Shown here: piece by piece, positions 43,292-51,774 of the stretch
Layout of the letters: every line of letters starts with the position of its first letter
How positions within the stretch are numbered: the stretch's first letter is position 1
From: an uncultured Bacteroides sp.
GTDB taxonomy: Bacteria > Bacillota > Clostridia > Lachnospirales > Lachnospiraceae
Assembly: GCA_945913015.1 (NCBI GenBank)
Contig: CAMECH010000016.1
Span: forward strand, 1-59,082
Direction of reading: 5' to 3'
DNA length: 59,082 bases
Notes under the pieces: generated by a model
Seen by the model: the letters and a program-made list of their open reading frames with translations, nothing else
Told to the model about the DNA's origin: nothing
Databases searched by the model: none
Program-made: the position numbers and the translations under genes

Positions 43292-44857
43292 ATGAGAATT
43301 AATGCAAATATTTCAGCGATAATTTCAAATAATCAGTTACAGAAGTCGGAAAGTAATCTGGAAAAGTCATTGGAGAGACTGTCTTCGGGATTTAAAATCA
43401 ATCACGCATCAGATGATGCTGCGGGAATGGCTATTTCCCTTAAAATGAAAATGCAGATAAGAGGCCTTGAGCGTTCAAATACTAATGCGTCAGACGGTAT
43501 TTCCGTAATACAGACATCAGAAGGTGCCATATCTGAAATTCAGGCAATGCTTACCAGAATGAAAGAGCTTGTAGTACAGGCCGCCAATGATACCAATGCC
43601 GACTCAGAGCGCAGTGCAATCCAGCAGGAGATTGAGTCGCTTAACAAGGAGATTGACAGAATTTCCGATAATACTGAATTTAACACACAGTCACTTATTG
43701 ACGGTAACCTTGAAAGACGTGTATATACAAGGAATAATGTAAAGGGTGTTGAACAGTTTGAATGTACGGATAATATTCCTGCCGGAGACTATTCAATCGC
43801 AATTCTTGAGGATGCAAGACAGGCTGTGGCAATGGGCTCAGCTGTAACACTTACAAGTGTTACGGAGGAAATGGCAGGAACCATTTCAATTAACGGATAT
43901 AATGTTGATGTTGACGAAGGCGATGACCTGAACACGGTAATGACAAAGCTGTCAGATGCAATGGGAATCCTCGGAGGAAAGGTATTTGCGGCAACGGGAA
44001 ATCCGACGGGAATAGGTGATCCTCAGTATGCCGGATATGAGCCGGTAACAAATCCTTCAAATAATAAGCTTGTTTTTATGACAAATGAGTATGGTTCGGA
44101 TATTAAGCTTGAGATTAAATGCGACAATGAGCTGCTTGCAGATGCGTTAGGAATTGATGGTGCGGCTGATGAGGACGGAGTTGTAGTTCAGGGAAAAGAC
44201 GCAGTGGTGGATTTTTCGCTGCCTAACGGCAAGCGCGTCGGATTTGCGGATACAGCCAACATTTCTGCAAAGGGTACAATGATTACAGTGAAGGATGTTG
44301 ATAATAAGACATTTGTAATGGATATACCCGGCAATATCGCGCATACAGAATTTGTGGATGTTGATGCATCAGCAGTGGGAAAAGCAGGTACTGTAACAAA
44401 AGTAGATGCGACAGCAGTAAGAAGCGTGCCACTTGATGTTATTCAGCAGGTTACGGATATCGGAGCGATGAAGGTACATGTGGGTGCTAACGAAGACCAG
44501 TATATAGCAGTTGATATTCAGGAAATTTCAACCTACAAGCTTGGAATTGACCAGATAAATGTTATGTCAAATTATAATGCAAGCCGTTCAATTGAAAAGA
44601 TAGATGCAGCAACTGCGAAAGTATCCAAAATACGCTCAAAGCTTGGTTCTTACGAGAACAGAATCGAGCATACAAAGAACAATCTTGATGTTTCTGATGA
44701 AAATATGACTGCGGCGCTTTCAAGATTGATTGATACTGACATGGCGGAGGAGATGACGAATTACACCGCACAGAATGTACTTGCGCAGGCAGGAACATCA
44801 ATTCTTTCACAGGCAAATGCAAGACCTGAGACAGTACTTCAGCTGCTTCAGAAATAA
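43292..44857 (+). CDS. fliC: Flagellin
   Basis: The flagellar filament subunit. The 521-residue protein has conserved N-terminal D0/D1 regions (MRINANISAIISNNQL, LSSGFKINHASDDAAG) and a matching C-terminal D1/D0 region (IRSKLGSYENRIEHTKNNL, NVLAQAG). The variable domain between them (about 150-440) has no recognised enzymatic features. The start at 43292 has AAGGAGAG upstream; a reading from 43268 adds eight non-conserved residues. Expression is probably SigD-dependent through the promoter just upstream. fliS follows by 31 bases. Confidence 0.97.
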   Translation: MRINANISAIISNNQLQKSESNLEKSLERLSSGFKINHASDDAAGMAISLKMKMQIRGLERSNTNASDGISVIQTSEGAISEIQAMLTRMKELVVQAANDTNADSERSAIQQEIESLNKEIDRISDNTEFNTQSLIDGNLERRVYTRNNVKGVEQFECTDNIPAGDYSIAILEDARQAVAMGSAVTLTSVTEEMAGTISINGYNVDVDEGDDLNTVMTKLSDAMGILGGKVFAATGNPTGIGDPQYAGYEPVTNPSNNKLVFMTNEYGSDIKLEIKCDNELLADALGIDGAADEDGVVVQGKDAVVDFSLPNGKRVGFADTANISAKGTMITVKDVDNKTFVMDIPGNIAHTEFVDVDASAVGKAGTVTKVDATAVRSVPLDVIQQVTDIGAMKVHVGANEDQYIAVDIQEISTYKLGIDQINVMSNYNASRSIEKIDAATAKVSKIRSKLGSYENRIEHTKNNLDVSDENMTAALSRLIDTDMAEEMTNYTAQNVLAQAGTSILSQANARPETVLQLLQK

Positions 44858-44888
44858 TTGAATGTATAACTGATTTGGAGGGGATACA

Positions 44889-45368
44889 ATGACGAAGGAA
44901 GAGATAAATTCATTTTCGTATAGGATATCGCAGGCATCAAGAACTGATTTGGTTGTAATTATGCTTGATATGGCAAAGCAGTATGTAAAGGATGCCGAAT
45001 CAGCATATGACGGTGGCAATGATGATGAGTTTTGCAGTTATACAAAGCAGGCAAAGCGCGTAGTAGATGCGCTCAGTACATCACTTGATATGAGGTATCC
45101 GATTTCGGCAGAGCTTTTTAATATTTATGCATATGCGGCAAAGACACTTAACAAAGCAATGTTAAAAAAAGATAAAAAGGATTTTGATGTGCTTTGCAGG
45201 GTTTTCGATAAGCTGTGTGCAGCGTTTAAAGAAGTGGCAAAAGAGGACACAAGCGGGGCGCTTATGGCGAATGCGCAGAAGGTGTATGCCGGACTTACAT
45301 ATTCCAACGGAAGACTGGATGAGATTGCGTATGACCTGAGCGGAAAAAACAGAGGCTTTACCGTATAA
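44889..45368 (+). CDS. fliS: Flagellin export chaperone, FliS-like
   Basis: A 159-residue helical protein directly behind flagellin with GGAGGGG at its ribosome site. The N-terminal YRISQASRTDLVVIMLDMA segment resembles the FliS pattern Y-x-x-x-x-x-x-x-x-x-x-L-I-x-M-L-Y-D-x-A. FliS binds the flagellin C-terminus and prevents early polymerisation. It is longer than typical FliS (about 130 residues) and divergent, so the call leans on position as well as sequence. Confidence 0.7.
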   Translation: MTKEEINSFSYRISQASRTDLVVIMLDMAKQYVKDAESAYDGGNDDEFCSYTKQAKRVVDALSTSLDMRYPISAELFNIYAYAAKTLNKAMLKKDKKDFDVLCRVFDKLCAAFKEVAKEDTSGALMANAQKVYAGLTYSNGRLDEIAYDLSGKNRGFTV

Positions 45369-45404
45369 ATTATTCATCTTTATAAATGATTCATCTGATA
45401 AAAA

Positions 45405-45451
45405 AGGACTTGTGCAGTGCAGATATCAGTATTCTGCATTGCACAGGTCCT
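45405..45451. terminator. Bidirectional terminator after fliS
   Basis: An 18-bp stem (45405-45422 with 45434-45451, nearly perfect) flanked by AAAAA and TTTTT, between convergent fliS and the SGNH gene. The SGNH stop codon lies three bases past the right arm. Confidence 0.92.
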
Positions 45452-45453
45452 TT

Positions 45454-46542
45454 TTATTCACGTGTCTTGTTATGACGGTCACGGTATGTGTGCTTATAAA
45501 GCTCGGAGAATGAATCATAAAAATATTTGTCCGTATCAAGTGAGCCGTCTTTACGGTCATTCAGTAAGGTGGCGAGAACTTCTGAATATTTCTCGGCAAG
45601 TTCTCCTCCCATGTGACCTTCCATGTCACCAAAGTCAACATCATCGCGCGGAAGTATGCTCATGCTGAGAAGGTTAAAATTATAGTACGGAACATTATAT
45701 TTTGCAAAAAATTCATTAAAAGTTTTGTCGACCTTATCAAGGCCAAGTTTGCGGACAGCAGTAGGCGTTATAGGCGATGTGACGCATATAAGCTCAATAT
45801 TATTGCTGTTGCAGTAGTTGACAATCTGTGAGAAATAATTGATTACCCATCCTTCAAGTTCTCCGTTTTCACGGCCGTACCAATGCTGAAGGTATTCAAA
45901 ACCTCCCGGTGGAAGACCGCTTGTCTCCCGGTAGAAGAAGCCTTTGCCGACATATGGTCCGTTTGCATCGCTTGTTATGGCACCGCGGATTGAATATTTT
46001 CTGTAATCATCAGTCAGCTTGAGAGAAACATTCTGGGCAACATCCTCTCCGGTCATGGAATAAGATAATCTGTCGGTAAATGTGTTCCGGAAATCAAGCT
46101 TATCCATATTATCAATAATATATTCATACTTGGTCTTTGAAAGCCAGCTCATTTTGTTAAAAATAAATGGCGTTCCAAACTCACTTTCAATCTGCACGGA
46201 ATACCAGTACTGGTAGTCTACGTCAAGAATAACTGTTTTGACATCATTTTTCTCACAGCTTTCCTTAAGCAGATAATAGGAATCTTTTATTGTCTCTCCC
46301 GGAATCGCAAGATTTAATGCATTTGTTCCAAGTTTTTCATCAATCTTTGCAGGGTCAATGGCACTCCTTGCGTGGGAAGCACCGAGAATAATGCAGTCAT
46401 AGTTCTGTTCCCTGGAATTTAACTCGTGAAGAATAAATCTTATATATCCCGAAGGCGCAAATAAAAAATTGTTCAGTGCGATAAAGCCGGCCAGCACAAT
46501 CAAAAAAGCCATGCACCGTATGTATGGCAGAAATTTTTTCAT
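45454..46542 (-). CDS. Membrane-anchored SGNH/DltD-like hydrolase
   Basis: A 362-residue protein with one N-terminal transmembrane helix (about 7-28) and a large extracytoplasmic domain. The block IILGASHARSAID (nucleophile Ser56) and a C-terminal DMEGHM motif (Asp and His) form an SGNH-type triad, as in DltD, AlgJ and peptidoglycan O-acetyl transfer proteins. Such proteins usually pair with an MBOAT acyltransferase, but none is in the window. The start at 46542 has GAGGAG upstream. It follows the DtxR-type gene by 60 bases on the same strand. Substrate unknown. Confidence 0.75.
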   Translation of the reverse strand: MKKFLPYIRCMAFLIVLAGFIALNNFLFAPSGYIRFILHELNSREQNYDCIILGASHARSAIDPAKIDEKLGTNALNLAIPGETIKDSYYLLKESCEKNDVKTVILDVDYQYWYSVQIESEFGTPFIFNKMSWLSKTKYEYIIDNMDKLDFRNTFTDRLSYSMTGEDVAQNVSLKLTDDYRKYSIRGAITSDANGPYVGKGFFYRETSGLPPGGFEYLQHWYGRENGELEGWVINYFSQIVNYCNSNNIELICVTSPITPTAVRKLGLDKVDKTFNEFFAKYNVPYYNFNLLSMSILPRDDVDFGDMEGHMGGELAEKYSEVLATLLNDRKDGSLDTDKYFYDSFSELYKHTYRDRHNKTRE

Positions 46543-46602
46543 AGTTCTCCTCATTTCGTTATATCATTTTGTATTCCGGTTCAGAAATGGAGTCCGTGTC
46601 TG

Positions 46603-46983
46603 TCAACATTTGCTGACAAACCGCTTGATAGCCTCAAAGCTTTCCTTACTTATAACGTGTTCCATCTTGCAAGCATCTTCCGATGCAATTGTCTCATCTA
46701 CGCCGAGCTTTACAAGCCAGGAAGAAAGAAATTCATGGCGCTCGTAAATCATTTCAGCAATGTCGCGGCCTGTGTCGGTAAGATATATAAAACCTGCATC
46801 GGTTACTGTAATATAATTTTTCTCGCGCAGATTTTTCATTGCAATGCTTACACTGGATTTCTTGAAATTAAGCTCGTTGGCGACGTCAACAGAACGGACG
46901 ACAGGAAGTTTTTTTCCAAGAAGCAGGATAGTTTCAAGATAGTTTTCTGAAGATTCTGTTGTATCGTTTGAAATATTTCCCAT
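46603..46983 (-). CDS. DtxR/MntR-family metal-dependent regulator
   Basis: A 126-residue protein. An N-terminal winged helix-turn-helix (about 12-70, with SENYLETILLL, VRSVDVANELNFKKSSVSIAMKNL and ITVTDAGFIYLTDTGRD) is followed by the metal-binding dimerisation segment with ERHEFLSSWL and CKMEHVIS. It lacks the C-terminal SH3-like domain of DtxR and is about MntR size or slightly shorter. It probably represses metal uptake genes when Mn or Fe is high. The ribosome site is a G-run 12 bases upstream, which is weak. It has its own promoter with two palindromes. Confidence 0.9.
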   Translation of the reverse strand: MGNISNDTTESSENYLETILLLGKKLPVVRSVDVANELNFKKSSVSIAMKNLREKNYITVTDAGFIYLTDTGRDIAEMIYERHEFLSSWLVKLGVDETIASEDACKMEHVISKESFEAIKRFVSKC

Positions 46984-47030
46984 GTTATAGTTTGTCCCCC
47001 CTGAATACCGTTACAATGCCATATATTATC

Positions 47031-47059
47031 AATATAGCATAAATTTTAATTTAAGTAAA
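47031..47059 (-). promoter_or_regulatory. Candidate dtxR promoter with palindromic operators
   Basis: On the minus strand TTTACT (47054-47059), a 17-base spacer and TATATT (47031-47036) preceded by TGC. The spacer contains TAAATT-TT-AATTTA (47040-47053), and ATATT-ATC-AATAT (47023-47035) overlaps the -10. Either could be an autoregulatory operator. Confidence 0.5.
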
Positions 47060-47062
47060 TAT

Positions 47063-47091
47063 TTGAGCTGAATAAGTAAGATAAATATAAG
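47063..47091 (+). promoter_or_regulatory. Candidate alpha-amylase promoter
   Basis: TTGAGC (47063-47068), a 17-base spacer and TATAAG (47086-47091). It is back-to-back with the dtxR promoter. The predicted start near 47098 lies before the terminator-like hairpin at 47119-47160. Confidence 0.5.
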
Positions 47092-47118
47092 ATTACTGAT
47101 TAATAATATCTGAAAAAC

Positions 47119-47160
47119 GCATCCTGAATAACCGGTATGTTTAACTGGTGTTCAGGGTGC
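47119..47160 (+). terminator. Terminator-like hairpin in the alpha-amylase leader
   Basis: A 10-bp outer stem plus a 6-bp inner stem (one small internal loop), closing a 7-base loop and followed by ATTTTTGG. It lies between the candidate promoter and the amylase start, where it could act as an attenuator. Confidence 0.65.
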
Positions 47161-47218
47161 ATTTTTGGTATATTATTATGTGGTCAATAAAAGTGCATGC
47201 ACAGAAAAGAGGTGCAAT

Positions 47219-48769
47219 ATGGAAAACAGAACGATGATGCAGTACTTTGAGTGGTATCTTCCGGATGACGGGGAATTTTGGAAAAGGTGCGCCGATGAGG
47301 CACCTGCGCTTAAGTCGGCAGGAATAAATATGGTGTGGCTTCCGCCGGCATATAAAGGAGCTGCCGGAAAAAGCAGTGTAGGTTATGACGTTTACGATAC
47401 ATACGATCTTGGTGAATTTAATCAGAAGGGTACAACTGCAACAAAATACGGTACATGTGAGGAGTATCTTGAGGCAGTCAGAGTATTTCAGAATAATGGA
47501 ATAGAAGTGCTTGCGGATATAGTTCTTAATCATATGATGGGAGCGGACGAGACAGAAACTGTGATGGCGACAGAGGACAATCCTGACGACAGGGAACAGC
47601 AGATTGCAGAAGCGAAAGAAATTGAGGCATGGACGAGGTTTACATTTCCGGGAAGAAATAAAAAATATTCAGATATGGAGTGGAATGCCTCAAATTTCAG
47701 CGGTACAGACTGGGATGATAAAAAGAAGCAGACGGGAATATACTGCTTTGAGGGCAAACAGTGGAACCGGGAAACTGACGGGGAGAACGGCAATTATGAC
47801 TATCTTATGGGGGCAGACCTTGACACTGACAATGAAGAGACAGTAAAGGCAGTAACCGACTGGGGGAAATGGTACATTGACACGGTTGGAATGGATGGTT
47901 TCAGGCTTGATGCGGTAAAGCATATCAGTTTTGAATTTTACAACAAGTGGCTTAAGACCATGCAGGAATATATGCAGGAAAAGGCTCAGGACAGAAAAGA
48001 CGAGAAAGGTAGTTATGACAGTGACAAAGCTTGCAAAGGTTTTGCGGTAGGCGAGTACTGGTCAAAAGAGACAGGCAGGCTGACACATTATCTTGATGTT
48101 ACTAAAAACAGAATGTCTTTATTTGATGTGCCGCTGCATTTTGCATTCATTAAGGCAGCAAGCTCAGACGGCGATTTTAATTTTGGCGCGATTTTTAATA
48201 ATACTCTGGTAGGAGAACGGCCTGACAGGGCAGTTACATTTGTGGACAACCATGATACACAGCCGGGGCAGGCACTGGAATCATTTATTCCGAGCTGGTT
48301 TAAGCCTGCGGCATATGCGCTTATACTCCTTAGAAGCGTCGGGCTTCCATGTGTATTTTATGGTGATTATTATGGAATAGAACATGACAATATACCTCCG
48401 GTAAGGGAACTGCCGCTTCTGATTAAAATAAGAGAGCTTTTTGCGTATGGGGAAGAGACGGATTATTTTGATGACAGTGATTTAGTGGGATTTACGCGCA
48501 GGGGAGACGATGAACATGAAAATTCCGGTGTTGCGGTAATTATCACTGACAGAAGTGCAGGAGTTAAAAAAATGAATGTCGGAGAAAAATTTGCCGGATG
48601 CAGTTTTGTTGATGCACTGGGACATTTTAAGGAACCGGTCCTTATAGATGACAATGGCGACGCCATGTTCAGTGTCTGTGACGGCTCTGTGTCGGTCTGG
48701 ATAAGTGAGGCGGCGGACACAAGTTTATACGGAATTTACAATAATAATTTAATGCAAAAAATTAAATAG
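47219..48769 (+). CDS. Cytoplasmic alpha-amylase (GH13_5-like)
   Basis: A 516-residue GH13 enzyme without signal peptide, resembling intracellular amylases of the E. coli AmyA/Bacillus liquefying type (TMMQYFEWYLPDDG start, VWLPPAYKG, VGYDVYDTYDLGEF). Catalytic residues are Asp near 231 in DGFRLDAVKHI, Glu near 279 in VGEYW and Asp near 345 in DNHDTQ. It probably hydrolyses imported maltodextrins or glycogen inside the cell. The start at 47219 has AGAGGTG upstream. The next gene follows after 44 bases and is probably cotranscribed. Confidence 0.93.
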   Translation: MENRTMMQYFEWYLPDDGEFWKRCADEAPALKSAGINMVWLPPAYKGAAGKSSVGYDVYDTYDLGEFNQKGTTATKYGTCEEYLEAVRVFQNNGIEVLADIVLNHMMGADETETVMATEDNPDDREQQIAEAKEIEAWTRFTFPGRNKKYSDMEWNASNFSGTDWDDKKKQTGIYCFEGKQWNRETDGENGNYDYLMGADLDTDNEETVKAVTDWGKWYIDTVGMDGFRLDAVKHISFEFYNKWLKTMQEYMQEKAQDRKDEKGSYDSDKACKGFAVGEYWSKETGRLTHYLDVTKNRMSLFDVPLHFAFIKAASSDGDFNFGAIFNNTLVGERPDRAVTFVDNHDTQPGQALESFIPSWFKPAAYALILLRSVGLPCVFYGDYYGIEHDNIPPVRELPLLIKIRELFAYGEETDYFDDSDLVGFTRRGDDEHENSGVAVIITDRSAGVKKMNVGEKFAGCSFVDALGHFKEPVLIDDNGDAMFSVCDGSVSVWISEAADTSLYGIYNNNLMQKIK

Positions 48770-48813
48770 TGTGTTAAAATGGAATAGAATAATTATTTGG
48801 AATGGAGGCTTGT

Positions 48814-50826
48814 ATGGTACAGTTATTGAAAGAAGATTTTATGAACTTCCCAATCGGAGAATTTCCTTATGACAAAAACCATTCGGCAATGGGCGAGTAT
48901 CACTATATAAATTATCCGGGGTATTACGGACAGTGGAGTGACCCGGTATGCAATCATACCTATAATGGACAGGGTGCATCCTGGATTATAACCGAATATC
49001 AGGGTAAGCATTATATGGAGCAGATGCGCATAAGAAATGATAAGCCGCACAGGACATTTCCAATGCTTACAAGCGGAAGCCGCTTCTGGAAAAATTATGA
49101 CCTCGAAGCCGGTTTAAGAATGTTTACAACAAAATGGGGCAATGCGGGTATCGGATTCTGTGCGCAGAATTCAATGAATCTGCTTGTGCTGATATTTGAG
49201 GAAAAGCAGCTTAAGCTTGTGTACAGGCATAAAGAAGAGGCAGAGGTTATTGAAAGTGTGCCATTTGACTATGACTGTGACAGTTATTACATAATGAAAG
49301 TGTCTGTGTGCGATGACCATGTAGTATGCTTTGTGGATGGCGTGAAATATTTTGACGTATACACAGAATATGCAAAGCAGGGAGGAAAAGTTGCGATTAC
49401 AGCTACAATTCCCGCACAGTTTGGATATGTAAATGTAACAACCGATGAGAAGACGGCAGAAAGTATTGATAAGGCAGCCGGGGATTATGAAATGCTTTGC
49501 TTAAGCGAGCAGGCAAAGTATCCGAAGATGAAGCTTGTAAAGAAAATCGATTTGAAAAATTTCGGTACCGGAAGACAGGTGCGTTTTGGACATCTGCTAG
49601 GCAATAAGGAGTACCAGATAGTTATGGCACAGTGCCAGAAACGTGTAAACAGGGATGCATACGGAACAATAAGCTGTCTTACGGCAATAGACCTTGACGG
49701 CAATATACTGTGGCAGCACGGGGAACCTACATCCAATACAGAACTTGGTACGATATCGGCGGATATGCCTATGCAGGTATATGACATTGACGGTGACGGA
49801 TATGATGAGGTTATCACCGCTAAGAATTTTGAGGTGCTTATACTTGACGGAAGAACAGGGGAAGTAAAGAAACGTGCGAAAACCCCGTATTCCACGCATG
49901 AGGAAGATGGTACGGTTATAGGCGTTCCTGACAAAATATATGCGTTTGACAGGATAAATCCTGACGGAATGAGAATATGCAATTTCAGAGGTCTTGACAA
50001 GCCGAGAGATATTCTTATCAAGGACCGTTACTGCAGGGTATATGCGTTAAATGACAATCTTGAGGTTATGTGGCATTTCCAAAGTGACAAGAATACGGGA
50101 CATTTTCCATTTGCAATAGATATTAACGGGGATGGGCATGACGAGCTTCTTGTCGGCTACAATATGTTAGACTGCAACGGTAATAAAATATGGACGATGC
50201 CCGTAAGCGAAGACCATATTGACGAGATAGTACCGGGAATGTTTGAATCGGGGCCAAATAAAGGCAGGAAGTTTTTTGCGTGTGTTGCCGGAAGAGAGGG
50301 CTTTATTATCTGTGATTTTGAGGGCAATCTCATAAAGAAAGAAGGAATAGGGCATGCACAGAGGGTAAGCCTCGGCAACTACTGTCCTGACAGACCGGGA
50401 TATGAGATGGCTGTGGTGAATTTCTGGGGCCACCAGGGGATTATATATTTCTATGACAGTGAAGGAAATCCTCTCTGGGAGATGGAGAACGGGCTTAACG
50501 GCAATCTGCTTACACCGGTAAACTGGACAGGAGACGGACAGGATTTTATTCTTCTTAATGCTGATGTTAAGAAAGGCGGACTTATTGACGGAAGAGGCAT
50601 TCAGGTGGTTAAGTTTCCGGATGACGGACATCCGACACTGTGTGCCGAGGCAGTAAATCTCTATGGTGATGTGAGAGATGAAATTGTGACATGGGACTAT
50701 AATTCAATGTACATATATACTCAGGATGATTCGCCGCGTGATAATGTTTACGAGCCTGTGAAATATCCTGAATATAATGCTTCAAATTATAGGGGAGAGT
50801 ATTCATACAGGAAGAAATTCTGGTAG
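48814..50826 (+). CDS. FG-GAP/VCBS beta-propeller protein, rhamnogalacturonan-lyase (PL11)-like
   Basis: A 670-residue protein without signal peptide. Residues 1-210 look like a jelly-roll (LamG/concanavalin-like) domain. Residues about 245-670 form a beta-propeller with calcium-type DxDGDGxDE loops (DIDGDGYDEV, DINGDGHDEL) and the ending VYEPVKYPEYNASNYRGEYS, which resembles the C-terminal part of family PL11 rhamnogalacturonan lyases. Lack of a signal peptide would make it an intracellular oligosaccharide-acting enzyme, like YesX. GGAGG precedes the ATG at 48814. The PL11 link is from pattern memory and is moderate; it could be a non-catalytic propeller. Confidence 0.5.
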   Translation: MVQLLKEDFMNFPIGEFPYDKNHSAMGEYHYINYPGYYGQWSDPVCNHTYNGQGASWIITEYQGKHYMEQMRIRNDKPHRTFPMLTSGSRFWKNYDLEAGLRMFTTKWGNAGIGFCAQNSMNLLVLIFEEKQLKLVYRHKEEAEVIESVPFDYDCDSYYIMKVSVCDDHVVCFVDGVKYFDVYTEYAKQGGKVAITATIPAQFGYVNVTTDEKTAESIDKAAGDYEMLCLSEQAKYPKMKLVKKIDLKNFGTGRQVRFGHLLGNKEYQIVMAQCQKRVNRDAYGTISCLTAIDLDGNILWQHGEPTSNTELGTISADMPMQVYDIDGDGYDEVITAKNFEVLILDGRTGEVKKRAKTPYSTHEEDGTVIGVPDKIYAFDRINPDGMRICNFRGLDKPRDILIKDRYCRVYALNDNLEVMWHFQSDKNTGHFPFAIDINGDGHDELLVGYNMLDCNGNKIWTMPVSEDHIDEIVPGMFESGPNKGRKFFACVAGREGFIICDFEGNLIKKEGIGHAQRVSLGNYCPDRPGYEMAVVNFWGHQGIIYFYDSEGNPLWEMENGLNGNLLTPVNWTGDGQDFILLNADVKKGGLIDGRGIQVVKFPDDGHPTLCAEAVNLYGDVRDEIVTWDYNSMYIYTQDDSPRDNVYEPVKYPEYNASNYRGEYSYRKKFW

Positions 50827-50852
50827 GAACTAATTTTATAAGAAGTAACTTT

Positions 50853-51742
50853 ATGCGCACGGTAAGGATGAAAATTATTTCAGGCATTTTGGCATGCTCG
50901 CTGCTGACAGCAGTGCGACTACACAGGAGCTTGCGGCTGGCATGGAAGAGGCATCAAGCAGCACTAAGAATATAGTAAACAGTGTGTCGGATGCAAAAAA
51001 TAATTCAGGAAGTATTTACAACCTTGCAATGGAAGGTGAAAATAATTCAAAAGAAGTACAGAAGCGTGCTGAAAAAATGGAACAAATCAGCAGGGAATCA
51101 AGTGAGAAGACCAGCCGGGTGTATGAGGATATGAAGAGCAGGTCTGATACCGCAATTGAACAGTCAAAGGCGGTAAAGAGGATTAACGAGCTGACGGATG
51201 ATATTAAGGCAATATCTTCACAGACCAATCTTCTCGCACTTAATGCAAGTATCGAAGCTGCACGTGCAGGAGATGCAGGAAGGGGATTCGCGGTTGTTGC
51301 AACAGAAATCGGACAGCTTGCTTCACAGACTTTCAGCACTGTAGAAAATATTAATGAAATTGTGGACGAAGTAAATCAGTCTGTAGCCGGTATGACAGAA
51401 TGTATTGAACTTATAATGGATTTTCTGGAAAATACAGTGCTTGAAGATTACAGTGAATTTTTAGAGGCAGGAAGGGAATACCGCACAGATGCAGATTCCT
51501 TCCAAAATGTGATGGAGAGGGTTGCGGATGCAATAGAATCGCTTGAAAAGCATATTGCGCATGTGATGGAGGCTTCTGATGAAATCGACAGTATGGTATC
51601 ACAGTCTGCTGACGGTATATATGCGATAGCGGAAAAATCAGGAAGCACACAGGCTATAACCGCAGAAGGATATGAAAAGCTTAAGGAGTGCAGAAATGCA
51701 GTTGAAAAGTTAAACGCAATTGTGGCCTGCTTTACGGTGTAA
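50853..51742 (+). pseudogene. Decayed methyl-accepting chemotaxis protein (internal deletion plus frameshift)
   Basis: At 50853 a frame begins [21 protein letters not shown], which reads like the first transmembrane helix of a chemoreceptor. Within about 20 codons it leaves the reading frame. From about 50905, in another frame, [22 protein letters not shown] begins a normal receptor signalling domain ending at 51742, including [20 protein letters not shown]. The sensor domain, second helix and HAMP domain, some 300 residues, are missing. The simplest reading is an internal deletion with a frame change. The 3' part (from ATG 50894, 282 residues) might still be made as a soluble fragment, but has no good ribosome site. 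Confidence 0.7.
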
Positions 51743-51774
51743 TACATCAATTCAGGTTTTAAGAGGATTGGAAA

